A stretch of 64,000 nt of DNA from Juglans regia (Eukaryota > Streptophyta > Magnoliopsida > Fagales > Juglandaceae): assembly GCF_001411555.2 (NCBI RefSeq), contig NC_049907.1, positions 10,658,622 to 10,722,621 on the forward strand, read 5' to 3'. This document shows positions 36,769 through 49,047 of the stretch, in pieces (the stretch's first letter is position 1; each line of letters begins with the position of its first letter). The notes under the pieces are model-generated. The model worked only from the letters and a program-made list of their open reading frames with translations. It did not search any database and was not told where the DNA came from. Position numbers and translations under genes: made by a program.

Positions 36769-37333
36769 TGCAAATGATCCTCCCGCTTTCCAAAATAAAA
36801 CAAAATGTAGATGCACCAAAAACAATTGCAATCCTAAAAATCTCACGAATTTATGCAATCAACCCAAAATGATCTCCTAACCCAAAAGCACTACGAAATT
36901 GCAGATGTTTTTTTCTTTTTTTTTTTCAAATCTTCGTCACTATCCAATATTACTAAAAACGCGAGCAATTAAGTTGGTTTTGGTGTGTGAAAAGAAAGTT
37001 CTAAAACTAAAGATGGGGACAGAGTAAGATACTTGACTCTTGCATGTGTTCGGCATGGCACGTAAAGAAGTAGTGGACATCTAATATTATTAAGCCAGCT
37101 GTAATGGAGAGAATAGGGTGTGATAAATATGCAATTTCAAGTACTGATGAGGGAAAGCTGTGTCTGATGTCGTGCTTGCATACACATCATTCCTTAAGGC
37201 CAGCCAAAGCAAGGTATTTTAAATTCCATATTATATCATGCAAGTTCCATCCAAATGTGAAGAGAGAGCTTGAAATAAATGATATGGCCAATATCAAACA
37301 TTTGAGTAATAACTAATTAAACTCCAAGATTGC
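36769..37333. other. Intergenic DNA, no gene recognised
   Basis: The 70-codon open frame at 37104-37316 (+) has no family signature and no supporting signals. Confidence 0.4.
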
Positions 37334-37486
37334 TGTTGAGTTTAAGGATTTGAGTTTAAGGAATTCTCCACACGCCAATTGGTGACGAGTTCATTTGTAT
37401 ATATAGACCTATTTTACATAGCATTAGTATCCTATTTGAATTGCATTTTAGTATCTTATTAGAATTGTCTAACTCTATACTCATCA
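37334..37486 (-). repeat. Putative short 3' LTR of the first copia element
   Basis: Minus strand: after the RNase H end, a purine-rich stretch (AAGATTAAGATAAGA) precedes TGATGAGTATAG at 37486. A TATATATA box is near 37397-37404, and the segment ends CTCAACA at 37334. The 5' partner is not seen, so the boundary rests on TG...CA ends and position. Confidence 0.5.
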
Positions 37487-40400
37487 AAAGTCTTATCTTA
37501 ATCTTATCTTCTTGTCTTCATCCTTATGTGTTTGAGTTTTGGTTTCATCTAATTTCACGTACAACTCAATCTCTTCTATATGCACCTGCAAGTTGAATGG
37601 ATGTGGTTCTACATGAAGCTTGGAGCAGAGAAATGCAAACCTGGTAGACACTAACAGTTTAGTGAAAACATCAGCCACCCGATCCTTACTTGAGATAAAC
37701 TAAACATTGAAAGTACGTTGAGAGACATGCTCACGAACAAAATGGAAATCAAGCTCAACATGCTTGGTTCGTGCATGAAATATTGGATTTGAAGTGAGAT
37801 ACATAGTACCCACATTATCAAACCATAGAACTAAAGCATGCTCCAAAAAAATACCAAGTTCTTTTAATAATGACTTAATCCAAATTAGTTCAATTGTGGT
37901 ATTGGCCACAACATGGTATTCAGCCTCTATGCTTGACTGTGCTGTCGTCGACTGTTTCTTTGAGCTCCAAGAAATTAGACTATTACCATAGAATACGCAA
38001 AAAGCACTCATGGTGCGTCTATCATCCGGAGACCCAACCCAGTCAAAATCTGAGTAGGCTGTCAATAGATATTTAATGCTTGATTTAAAGAGAAGGTCGT
38101 GATGAATAGAAAACTTCAAGTAGCAGAGGATACGTTTCACGTCTTGCTAATGGAGAGTAGACAGTCTATGCATAAACTGGCACACTTTGTTGACTGCATA
38201 TAAGATGTCTAGTCAAGTGAACGAGAGATACTAGAGAGCCCCCCACCATGCTGCAATATAATGTCTCGTCCTCAAATGGAGCACTATCAAACAAATATAG
38301 ATTATGTGAGGCTGTCATGGGAGAAGTCACAAGTTCGTCATGAACCATATTTGTCTTCTTAAGAAGGTTAATAATATACTTTTGTTGAGTAAGAAACAAG
38401 CCTTCTTGGATGAAGTGTGCTTCTATACAGAGGAAGTGGTGCATTGGGCCCAAGTCCTTAAGAGCAAATTCATAACCAAGGGAGTTAATAACCGAAGTAA
38501 TAGAACAAGTATCTGACCCCGTAATGATGATATCATCCACATAAATGAGTGTTAAAAATGTAGCACCAGAATGATGAAGGATAAACAAGGATGTATCAGC
38601 TTTGGAGTTAACAAAACCAAGCTCCAAGAGCTTGTCGCTTAGCCGAGAATACCATGCTCTAGACGCCTGTTTAAGGCCATATAGAGAGCGATATAATTTG
38701 TATACATAGTCTGGTTTATAGGGATGAATAAACCCGAATGGATGTTGCATATAGACATCCTCATGGAGAAACTCATGGAGAAAGGTGTTGTGGACATCTA
38801 ACTGATGGATCGGCCACTTGTTTGAGACGACATGGGCAAGAACCAGTCGTATGGTGGTTGGTTTTACTATAGGACTGTAGGTGTCCCAAAAGTCGATAAT
38901 TGGTTGTTGATGTTAGCTCTTGGCTCCTAGCTGCGCATTGTAACAGTCTAGAGAACTATTAGCCTTGTGTTTGACTTTGAACACCCACTGACAACCAAGG
39001 ATATTCATGGAGGCAGTAGGTTTGACTAGGGTCCATGTGCCTTTTTTTAGTAAAGCATTGAACTACAAAGACAAGGCATCATGGCACTTTGCATGTTTTA
39101 TAGCATGGGAAAAGCAGGCAGGCTCAAGCAAGGAAGAGGGAGCTGTAGCCAAGAGAGCTTTGGGCAATGGATATCTGATCGTGCCATCAGTGAAGTTTTA
39201 TTGGTTGAAGGATGTTATCTTGATGGCGACTGCGCATGAGATGGACCCTAGTTGTAGGTGGTGCTGCTACTATGGTAGAGACTTCGGGTTTAGAGGAGGG
39301 AGGGGAGGAGAAAGGTGTAGTGGAGACTTGGGAAGGCGCAAGAGAAGCCAATAATTGGAATTAGAGGTGATGGAATTGTTGATGATTTATGACCAAGGAA
39401 TATATTAAAGTTGGACACTCGTAATGTTGGAGGCAATGGAGTAAGAGAGGTATGAGGGGCCGGGTTGGACAAGCTGTGAGTTGCAAACGGGAAGCTACAC
39501 TCTTTGAAAATCACATTGCGAAAGAGATGGACACGACCGGAACTAGGCTCATGACACTTACAGCCACGATAGTGAGAGTTGAAGCCAAGAAAAACACAAT
39601 GCTGGGACCTAAAGTGCATTTTGTGGGGATGAAACAGGTGAAGATATGAGCAATAGTCACACCCAAAAAACACGAAAAATGGTGTAGTTAGGGATGCGGT
39701 GAAATAGTTTTTCAAATGATGAGACGTTAGACAATAGTGGAGTAGGGAGGTGAATGATAAGAAAACATGTCATTTCAAAACAGAGTCCCAATATTTGTAA
39801 GGAAGATAAGCCTACGAGAGAAGTGAGAGGCTCGTCTCAACAATATGACGGTGCTTGCACTCAACGGGCCCATTTTGTTGATAGGTATGGGAGCACGTGT
39901 GCTTGTGATGAATACTAAGTGTTTGGAAAAATTGACTCAGTGAGCGAAATTTGCCTTCCTAGTCAGTTTGAACCATTTTTATTTCACGATTATACTGGAA
40001 TTCAAGGTGGAGATAAAATTTACAAAAAAGGGGGAGTACGTCAGATTTTTGGCAATAGGAAATAACCATGTAAATTTACTAAAATGATCAAAAAATATAA
40101 CATCATATTTATTTCCATTATGGGACAAACAAAGGGTAGGACCCCAAACATCGAAGAATAAAAGATCCAATGGAGCCTTGGATTTGGACTCAGACAATGG
40201 AAACGATAATTGATTGCTCTTGCCTTGTTGACAAGAACAACACACTACATCAAATTGAGAACTAGACATGGGTAACTTAAACTTAGAGACAACTTGTTGT
40301 ACTCTGCACATAAAGGGATAACCAAGACGATGATGTTAAGTGCTGAAGGGAACAAGGAAAGGAACACTTAGGTCTAGAAGAAGGGCCGAAGTTGGATGGG

Positions 40401-41050
40401 ATGGGGTAGAGACCGTCCTAAGTCTTGCCGTGCAACAACAAACTCTATGTGTTCTCGTCCTTAATGCAAAAATAATCACCATGAAATTTAAAAAAGACGT
40501 GATTGTTAGAGTGAATTTACTAATAGAATAAGGTTCTTTATCATAGTGGGAACATGAAGCAATTGTTTAAGGAGAAGGCTTGCTTGGGTGAGAGATAAGT
40601 GAGAGGTACCAATATTGGCAATGGGCAAACCTGTTCCATCTCCGATTTGAATATGATATTGGCCACGGTATGGGGAAGCTTGCATATTCAGGTTCTAAAA
40701 ATCATGGGTCAAATGATGAGTAGGTCCGGTGTCCGAATACCAATTAACATTATGTTGTTGAGTAGGTGTCACAATGAAGGAGGTGGGCTGTTGTTGTGCC
40801 CCTTGGATGGCATGATCAAAGTGATGCCAACATTGGAGGGCTATGTAACCACTCTTACCACAAGCATGACATATTGTAGGAAAAGATGAGGCAGTGAAAG
40901 AGCCTTGAACTTTTCCTCGTCCACGGCCATGTGAAGTATTGTTAGAGAGATGTCCCCGTGATTATTGGTTTCAACCACGGTTGGAATCATGGCGAGTATC
41001 GACGTTGGCAGAGGCAACAACAACATCAACTGTGGCATTAGCTTATTCTA
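37487..41050 (-). mobile_element. Ty1/copia retrotransposon, gag to RNase H, decayed
   Basis: Minus strand, 5' to 3': a gag zinc knuckle and its downstream linker near 40890-40790; a protease core WYSDTGPTHHLT near 40740; GAG-pre-integrase and integrase 40311-39720 (CQQGKSNQLSFPLSESKSKA, LLFFDVWGPT, FFDHFSKFTWLFPI); an integrase C-terminal linker with CVFLGFNSHYRGCKC (39560-39620). RT runs about 39010-38166, with NILGCQWVFKVK, SLYGLKQASRAWYSRL, the catalytic IYVDDIIITGS near 38530 and GSLVSLVHLTRHLI. RNase H follows at 38140-37700 (SDFDWVGSPDDRRT, SWSSKKQSTTAQSSIEAEYH) and 37678 (ADVFTKLL). Integrase before RT defines copia. Several stops and frameshifts are present. The 5' LTR and start of gag are not found. 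Confidence 0.92.
37530..37578 (+). repeat. Direct repeat at the 3' side of the first copia element
   Basis: A block of about 49 bp (TTTGAGTTTTGG...CAACTCAATCTCTTCTATAT, with a few changes) recurs at 41117-41164 on the other side of the element. Confidence 0.75.
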
Positions 41051-41116
41051 GACATGCTTCATGGTTGAGCAAATGCCCAAAAATATTATCTAGATGCATA
41101 AGATCGACCCTAGTAG

Positions 41117-41164
41117 TTTGAGTTTTGGGTTCATCTGAGTTCTCATACAACTCAATCTCTTCTA
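41117..41164 (+). repeat. Direct repeat at the 5' side of the first copia element
   Basis: Partner of 37530-37578. It is followed by unrelated sequence (GAGATAGGAGG), so it is not an intact LTR. Confidence 0.75.
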
Positions 41165-42304
41165 TATTGAGATAGGAGGTTAGAAGAATATTTTATTTGA
41201 GGAAAGAAATTTTTGTAATTTTAGGAAACTTTGGTTTAGGGTAGAAGGTACCAATCGAAACTCTTCGAGACTACTTCATCAGGATGAAAAAAAATAGACC
41301 ATTTTTACCACACCACTCAGTTGAAATGATTATCAATTATTGTCATTGGCCTCTATGTATAAAGAAGAGGCATTATGGAGCAGTGGGACGGTTGGAGATT
41401 TTACTTTTCTCTCTTGCATCTTACTAGTAGGAAAGATAAGAGTAAAGCAAAAACAGAATCAATCACACGTGACACACAAAAATTACAGAGTTCGGCAATG
41501 TGCTTACGTCCATAGAGTTGTAGTTGACTTTATTTCAAATGAAAATCGAATACACAGTGTGGTAGTACGACAGCCATACGGGAATAGTACATATATATAT
41601 ATAGTAAATCTTAATTAGCGGCCATAAGGGTTTAATACAATATCTAGTAAACCTAATTAGCGGGTTGGTTGGATTAAGAGCAAAACAGGTCAGAAAATTT
41701 TTCCAGCCCCACAAGGTTTGTGCCTAAGCCTCATTGAAAATCTACCAAAAACATTTCTTCAAAACATTTATTGATTAACAATAGTGATATTAGTGATGTT
41801 AACACTATCTAATAGCTCTGAGATTAACTTAATATCAGAAATGAAATTATTATATCAAAAGGGGGGACAAAGAGAGAGAGAGAGAGAGAGAATAGAGAGA
41901 CATGGATGGGGGGTTGTGCTCAACGCAAGGGGGCTTAAACCTTTATGGCTCAAGGGCTAGGTGGAGGTGGCCGTTATGACGTGGCGATGCAACAAGAGAG
42001 AGGGACCAGAGACAGGCTGGCAAACCAAGAAAGTGAGAGAGACATATGAAGAGAGAGAAAAGAGAGACAGATGAAAGGGATAGACAGAGATTTATTGGTG
42101 TGACGTAGATGCTACCGGCACAGTGAGGGACCACAGCGGTGCAGAGAGAGAGAGAGAGAGAGAACGAACAGAAGATCTGGGGCAAGAGAGATGTCAGGAG
42201 TGGGGGTTCAGAAGGGGCAAAGAAGAAAGGAAAAATGATTTAAACTTTAGGGATTATGGCTTTCTCCCTTTTTCGTTTTTAATTGTGATCTTTTTGCCGA
42301 GATT
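41165..42304. other. Unassigned DNA with two (GA)n tracts
   Basis: (GA)n at 41870-41892 and 42142-42163. The open frames around them (41943-42326) arise from the GA-rich sequence and show no family signal. Confidence 0.5.
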
Positions 42305-43012
42305 TAGTATTGTTACAACTAGTTAAAAAATCGTCGCAAATAGATAAATATCATCCAATACAATTAGTGGCAAAATAATATCGCCATAAAATACACCAAA
42401 GGTGTTGAAATTGAGTTTTTTCATCTAAATTAATTGTAGCGATATAATTGAAGCCACAAAAAATATTTTTTGTGACAAATTCCTAATCGTTATAATAAAA
42501 TGACGCAAATGAGAAAAATGACTTTTTGTGACCAATATTCTTGCCGCCGCAAAAGATTTGGCTACAAAATATCATGTCTTATATCGTGTATTTTCCAACG
42601 ATTTAACTTTGCCGCAAAAGGAAAATGTAACTAATAAAAGTGACGGCGTCCTAGCTACAAAAGGAATCTTGATTTTGAGTTTTTTTTGTTGATTTTATTG
42701 CAAGGATTTTTATTGCCACAAAAATTTATTTTTAGCCTCAACTTTTTGTTGGCAGGAAATAAAGGAATTAAAATGTTGAAAATTGAGTTTTTGTGTCAAA
42801 ATTTGAATCACCGAAAATAAAGTTGATCGCAAAATGTATTTTTTACGGTGATTCCATTTGCGTCGAGTAATTTTTGCCAGAAAAAGTGCGTTTCTTCCGG
42901 TGATTCAACCACTCGCTGGAGATGAAGCCTTGCAATAGTAATTATTGACTTATCGCGACAAAATACTAGTCACCAGAAATAATTTTGGCTGCAAAAAACC
43001 TTATTCCTTGTA
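42305..43012. mobile_element. Non-autonomous CACTA-like element, degenerate
   Basis: The segment is filled with both-strand variants of GCCGCAAAA / TTTTTGTGGC (for example TTGCCGCAAAAG, GGCTGCAAAAAA), like subterminal repeats. It ends TTCCTTGTAATG, a damaged version of the TTCTTGTAGTG terminus seen in the next two entries. The left end is not found. Confidence 0.45.
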
Positions 43013-43130
43013 ATGTTATCCAAATAATTTTTTCTTTTCGAAGAATTAATAATACTACTAATCATGATAACTCAAGTGATCATCTGCACAAAGTTATTAG
43101 TTATCATCAGCACAATATCAAAGGTGATAT

Positions 43131-43268
43131 CACTACAAGAAAACTGCTTATTTGTGGCCATTTAATTTCAGCGAAATGATTATTTACAGCCAAAACGAGT
43201 CTGTTTTGGTCACAAATAACCTTTTCGCCGCAATTAAATGGCCACAAAAACCTATTTTTCTTGTAGTG
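43131..43268. mobile_element. CACTA-type MITE, 138 bp, copy 1
   Basis: Starts CACTACAAGAAAACTG and ends TTTTTCTTGTAGTG. The 3-bp TSD is TAT on both sides (43128-43130, 43269-43271). Subterminal TTATTTGTGGCCATTTAATT is mirrored by AATTAAATGGCCACAAA. The 5'-CACTA end and 3-bp TSD define the CACTA (En/Spm) superfamily. Confidence 0.92.
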
Positions 43269-43271
43269 TAT

Positions 43272-44551
43272 ATACTAAGGCACTATTTAATTTTGAGCAT
43301 TAGCTTTTTCCTTTCAAATATGATAAAAATATATATGACGAACGCACATAAGTAAAATTATTTTGACGGCGAGTTAATAACAAAAAACTGTTTAAAAGAT
43401 GAAAACAACAAATTAAGAAGCTTATGAAGATAGAAATCACAATGCTGAAAACAACCTAAGAGCAAAGGAAATTAACTTAAAAATATATATATACAGAATA
43501 TTATCCAAATTCGGGGTTAGATAAAGAAACTCATTAATTGTTATAAAAAAAAATATTAAAAATGCAAAATCTCAAGTATGACATACACTTACAATACTTT
43601 TACTTATAACAAGATTCATTTTATTAGTTTTTTTTTTTTGAAATTCAAATTTTAAATTTTATGATTTTAATCATATCAATAACTGACATGTGGAGAAGTA
43701 AATTTTTTATTAGTTTTTCTTAAGTACATTTATTTATTTTTTATTTTTTATTTTCCTGATACTCGTATATATGTACAGTGATCTTCCTTTTCAAGGTATT
43801 CCAACGCTAGCTGCTAATGTCAAATCTGGCTGCTCTATCTCTTAAGATCCCCTAAACCAAAATACTTGTAAACTCAATAAATACAAAACATTCTTAGTGG
43901 AAGACAAATTTATTGGTGCAGATAGAAGGAAGTAGAAAACAATGATAATGACATTATTCTGGCAAATTAGCTGACCAAAGTACGTACTTTAGTGGCCCTT
44001 TGATGAATTCCGTCGTACGTTGTTGCGTAACACGCTTCTCTTCTCTTCTTGCATTTTCTTTTTCATAAGTACAAATTTCTTCATTATTTATGTGGCTCAT
44101 AAGTCATGTAGATGAACAATATCTAGGAAAAAATATAAAGAATTAATTTTTGTTAATTTCGATCTGATCATCCCCCAAGCACTCCAATATCTTCTTTAGA
44201 ATTTATTTTGTAATTTTCCCTTTCTGATATGACACTTATGCTCATTCGTGCACTACTCATGCAAGAATCGACATCAAAAAGATGATGATGATGATGATAA
44301 TGATAGTCATACTCGACAAAAAGAACTTTCAAATTTTATATATATATGGCCGGACATAAATAACCGAATTTATTAGAAAGATCAAGCTTCTAATTACCAA
44401 TATATAATATATGTATAGTACCACATTTTCATGAATCAAAGGAGAATTGCAGGCAAGAATTCTCAAATATTATTCACTGTATATCATGTAATCTTGGTGA
44501 TTTACTCTTAACATGATCAAATGATAATTTATAGGTCAATTAAAATTACGT
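43272..44551. other. AT-rich intergenic DNA, no gene seen
   Basis: No coding signal, RNA gene or transposon protein recognised. A short (GAT)n tract lies at about 44281-44299. Confidence 0.5.
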
Positions 44552-44689
44552 CACTACAAGAAAAAAAGGTATTTGTGATTATTTATTTGAGATGAAAAGA
44601 TTATTTGTGATCAAAATAAATTCATTTTAATTATAAATAATCATTTCGCTGGAATTAATTAATTGTAAATAAGCAGTTTTCTTATAGTG
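44552..44689. mobile_element. CACTA-type MITE, 138 bp, copy 2
   Basis: Starts CACTACAAGAAAAAAAGG and ends GTTTTCTTATAGTG. TSD CGT on both sides (44549-44551, 44690-44692). Same length and layout as copy 1 but strongly diverged inside. Confidence 0.88.
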
Positions 44690-44690
44690 C

Positions 44691-44769
44691 GTACAGTCGT
44701 AAGTGTACAAATCTTATCTTGTATGTATTCCATATGAGAAAAAATGATAAATATGTAATCCACGTAAAA

Positions 44770-44800
<31 letters not shown>

Positions 44801-44880
44801 TATTTAATGGTGGTACATGCAGGACAGTCCCACGTTGTTTTTTCAAATTAGTGCGTAAATTATATTTAGCATTACTATTA
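44691..44880. mobile_element. MITE family A, copy 3 (diverged, with an AT tract)
   Basis: Begins GTACAGTCGTAAGTGTAC, contains AAATATGTAATCCACGT and TTTAATGGTGGTACA, and ends GTAAATTATATTTAGCATTAC. A (TA)n tract (44778-44803) interrupts it. It abuts the right end of the CACTA MITE. Confidence 0.65.
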
Positions 44881-45676
44881 AAGAACAATAAAATGGTTCA
44901 GAAGTTTACTTTCATTATTAATTAATTACTCGATTATTCATTGGCGGCATTAATTTAACTAGCTATTAATTATATTATTCTAAAGTACTATTTATTCCCA
45001 ACAAATTAATAAAATTTAGGAACAGAGCATTAACTTGATCATCGGTCCCACGTACTTTCCAGTCACATGAACATGATTCAGGTCATGATGATCATGATCA
45101 TCAGCTAGCTTAATTCTTTAGTTTCCATCTCTTATATATACAGATAAATCTTTTTCATTATTTTAATTAACCAAAGTTTAGGTTAACATTAATTTAATTT
45201 TAGAGATTTATTAAACTATTTCTTGGAACGTACGGTAATAGCTTTTGCATAAAACTAAATATATATTGCTATATATATTTCTACGAAGATGATTGGGCAG
45301 ATTACAAAGATTAATGGAGGGTTAATATGTATATATTTAATAAAATAACACGATATATATAAATTAAAGTGCCTATGAGATCATCACAAGCAAGCATGCA
45401 AGCATTATTAATGTTTGAGCCTAGAATATATATAAATAAAAGCTATGCACTCGATCTATATTAATAATTCCCAGCAGTAGTGGCCATGCACTAAAGAAAT
45501 ATTCGTAGCTAGGGTTTTGGGCAGGACGTCCATCTTGGCCACCTTGTTACAAAAACAAGTGGGGCGGTATTATGGTGTGTTTTTTCTTTCTATAATTGCT
45601 ATAAATCATACATTAAAGAAGCTTTTAGACTAATTTATGTGTTCTTTTTGTATGACAATGTCAACCCATCTTGTCC

Positions 45677-45722
<46 letters not shown>

Positions 45723-45811
45723 TCCATCTTAATTTCCAGTGTACGTATGACATGACATGATGCTGTTGATCATCAAATAATATTGTTTATCATATCTGCA
45801 TTAATATTATT
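44881..45811. other. AT-rich intergenic DNA with (AT)n tract
   Basis: No coding signal. (AT)n at 45681-45719. A short palindromic patch TGATGATCATGATCATCA lies near 45086-45103. Confidence 0.5.
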
Positions 45812-46160
45812 GGTGAGAAGTTTTCTCAAAACTTTGAGCAATTTCAAGACAGTGATTGGTCGGAACAAGCCAATCAAATAAACTGTCATTTGTGGGGAAA
45901 AAAAAAAACAATAAACGAATCCCAAAAGTTAAGCCAACCTCAAGAATTTTTGTCTTTGTTTTTGTGTTTTGTTTTTTTTACTCTTAATTAAATGAATGCT
46001 AGAATATGGGAAGTGATCAGAATTCATGACTCTGATTGGGACCAACCACACTCAGATCTAGTACTCATGAGTTTGGTGTGGCTTCCCTCCTTTTGTCTTC
46101 AATCTCATACATTTGCTTTGTTTTTCTCTTTTGATCTCGGCCTATTGAACAGTACTGATC
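45812..46160. repeat. Segmental duplication, copy 1
   Basis: Two blocks here (45812-45897, beginning GGTGAGAAGTTTTCTCAAAA; 46008-46058, containing CTGATTGGGACCAACCACAC) recur in the same order and orientation about 660-680 bp downstream, with many substitutions and indels between them. Confidence 0.75.
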
Positions 46161-46489
46161 ATGGGAAATTCATGAATTAGTTAAATAATCACAGTTTCTT
46201 TGTGCTTCCAATGGTACAGCATTTAATCAATTAAGTATTGTATTTAGTTATAATATACAAGTAATTAAACTCGGATATTCGATTAATTACCTGTTATCCG
46301 ATCCGGCCAATTCGTCTTGGATATCCGAATTCGACATAAGAAATGGATGGAATATGTATCATGTAACTAAGAACATGACCACATTCCAATCGACACGGTC
46401 ACATTAATAGATCATGTATAACTCCTTCAAGTTACCTTAATTTGGCCGACAAGGATACATGAATTAGGCTACATTATATATAATTTAAT

Positions 46490-46760
46490 GGTGAGGAGTT
46501 TGTCAAAATTTTGAACAGGACAAGACTACGATTGCTCGGACCAACCCAATAAAATGCACTGTAAATTGTGGAGAATACCAATAAACTGAGACCTAAATGA
46601 ATGTACACAAAGACAAGTGATCAGACAATGTCTCGATCGAGGGTCCTAAACGCAAGAACATAATGGGAGTGACAATTCATGATCCTGATTGAGACCGACC
46701 ACACTCATTTGAGTGGGAAGCATTCGGAATCTCTCTCCTTTGTCTTAAATCTTAATCTAA
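46490..46760. repeat. Segmental duplication, copy 2
   Basis: Partner of 45812-46160: GGTGAGGAGTTTGTCAAAAT at 46490 and CTGATTGAGACCGACCACAC near 46685. No coding potential is evident in either copy. Confidence 0.75.
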
Positions 46761-48724
46761 TCCGCATTAATTAACGTCATAAAATAATAGTATTTTCAAC
46801 ATGATAATTAGGATAAGAGGAATGATTTAATCACAAAATAATTTTATAAAAATAAATTTATAAACTGTAACAAGTCATATTAAAGTGTATATATAAGTCA
46901 TATTAAAGTGTGTATATATATATATATATATTTATATGAAATCACATGCAACTTGAAATCCTTGAAACCCTTCATTTTTTCTTTTCTTTTTTCCTTTTTT
47001 GGCCAGATCAATGTCGTTGGAAAAAGTCTTATACACGTTACTAACCAATTAAAAAAAAGATTACCAATATATATATATATATGTGTGTGTGTGTATGTGT
47101 GTGTTGACCAAACATTTGAAATGCCCTTTGTGCACTTAGCATGAATTCAGTCAAGAGATTCAAATCTCGTTGAAAAAATGTGGAATGCGTAATCATGACT
47201 AATTATTGGCAATCAAGATAGATGGTCACAAGAAAAGATAAAAATTAACCTTCTAATTATCACTATATTTAGTAACCTAAAAGTTAGTTATTGCCTACAA
47301 ATTAATTATAATAGCCAATAGGGGAATCTTGTCTACATATTTTTATGAGCTGTATTTCTATATACAGCTTCATATCATCACAACGGGGAAGCAATTTGCT
47401 ACAAAGCAAAGATCAGAACAGAGATTGTAAACTAGACAAGACAATTTAAAAAATAATAATAATAATGCGAAACGGATCATGTAGCGGGCTAGAAACACCC
47501 TTTTTTTAAAAAAAAGTAATGCTACTATGATCCCTAATTTATACCACACTTGCTCCTTGATGTGGCACCACAATGCAGTGTATGTGGCTTATTAAAAATA
47601 ATTTAAAAATATATATTCAAAACAAAATAGATCCTAAAGAAAAAGACCGTAAACCTAGATTCTTTCTCCCCTTTTATGTTAGCATTTTAATTTTTTTTTA
47701 ATAAGCAACATGGCAACACATTGTGATGTCACCTCAAGGGGACAAAGTGAGTTTTATAAATTAGGGACACAATAGCATTTTTTGCAATCCCATCCTACAA
47801 TTTACAGCAGTCCTCCCACAAAAAATATCCATTTGCTACGACTAAATCTTGTCGCAAAAAAATTGGTTAACCTAACTTCTTAGAGTTACTTATTTTTTTG
47901 CAGCGACTTTATATTGCCGCTAAGGGTCCCACTTTATATCTAATTGTTGTGTCGACATAAGTGGTCGCAAAAGATAATTGTATAAATATTTAACATTGAT
48001 TTTTTTTTCTCCTAGATAACCTTTCCCCTTACTTTGCCTCCCCTTATCCCAATGTGCTCCCTCTTTGTCCGGCCCGATACCCTCCTTCTATTCTATCACC
48101 CATCCCAACGTAGTCTACCTCTTGTCACGCTGTCACCACCTCGCCTAGCTAGTGAGTCTCTCTCTCCTCCGTCTCTCCCCTTCTCTCTCTCTCTCTCTAC
48201 AACTCATTCAAATGCACTCTCTCTCCCCCTCCATGAATAGGTTGCCCCATCGTCGTGCTGTCACAACCCAAGGTATTCCACAATCTACACAAACTTGGTC
48301 TCCATTTCAGTAAGCTCTCTCCCTCTCTCTTTTCTCTCTCTCTCTCCATATTTTTCCTCCCTCTCCCTCTTTCTTGCGATTTCCCTAGATTGTGCATTAG
48401 AGTTTTCTATGAACATGTTAAGGCGATAAATTAGAATCTCTTGATCTCTCATGTCCTTTAATAGAGGAGCATACAAAGGTATCTCAGGATACAAGAAGCA
48501 ATAGAAAGAGCATTTTATCTCTTGGCCTAAAAGGCAGTAGCTTCGTTGGAATCACGTGCCGATTAAGAGGTACGTACTGGAGGTTGTAAGTAGAATGGTA
48601 GAGTCAAACATTAAGAGACTCTTGGTCAAGCACATGAGCAGTGACAATCAATGCTTAGGCAAAGATTTGAGATTGGAAACTACTAAAAAATCTCAAATCT
48701 TACGAAAGTTTTGGCATAGCCAAA
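46761..48724. other. Intergenic DNA, no gene seen
   Basis: (TA)n/(TG)n tracts near 46910-46930 and 47069-47103. GTCGCAAAA-type patches at about 47820-47970 resemble the CACTA-like element at 42305. Pyrimidine-rich tracts at 48165-48200 and 48318-48370 give spurious open frames. Confidence 0.5.
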
Positions 48725-49047
48725 TGTTAGAATTTATATAACAGAATTGGGTGTGTTTTTGGCAAAATGGTATAACACTCATGTTAGGATATTTGTCCCA
48801 CAAGTTAATGATAAACAGAGGAGTTTCAAGTACTTGAATAGTGCACAAATGGTCTCTATTTATAGACTACAAGGTACCGGTTGGCAAGGAACACAACCAT
48901 TAGCAAGTGACACAATTATTTGACCAAATCAAGTAGTTATGTCTCTTGACACTTCCTCAGCCAACACCCCCATAGAAATCATCACCATGGAGAGTGTGTA
49001 TTCTAAGGGGTACACCGTTTGGTGTTATCACATCTCTTAGAATTACA
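48725..49047 (-). repeat. 3' LTR of the 5.0-kb copia element
   Basis: On the plus strand TGTTAGAATTTAT...GAATTACA. It aligns along its whole length with 53386-53743 (shared GGGTGTGTTTTTG, CAACACCCC, CATCACCATGGAGAG). Confidence 0.9.

Noticed and set aside
37104..37316. 70-codon plus-strand ORF beside the copia LTR
   Set aside because: No homologous family, no splice or promoter context.
45990..46760. Possible microRNA precursor in the duplicated blocks
   Set aside because: No known plant miRNA sequence recognised and no long fold-back seen by eye within either block.
48034..48400. ORFs in pyrimidine-rich DNA
   Set aside because: Composition artefact of (CT)n tracts on both strands.
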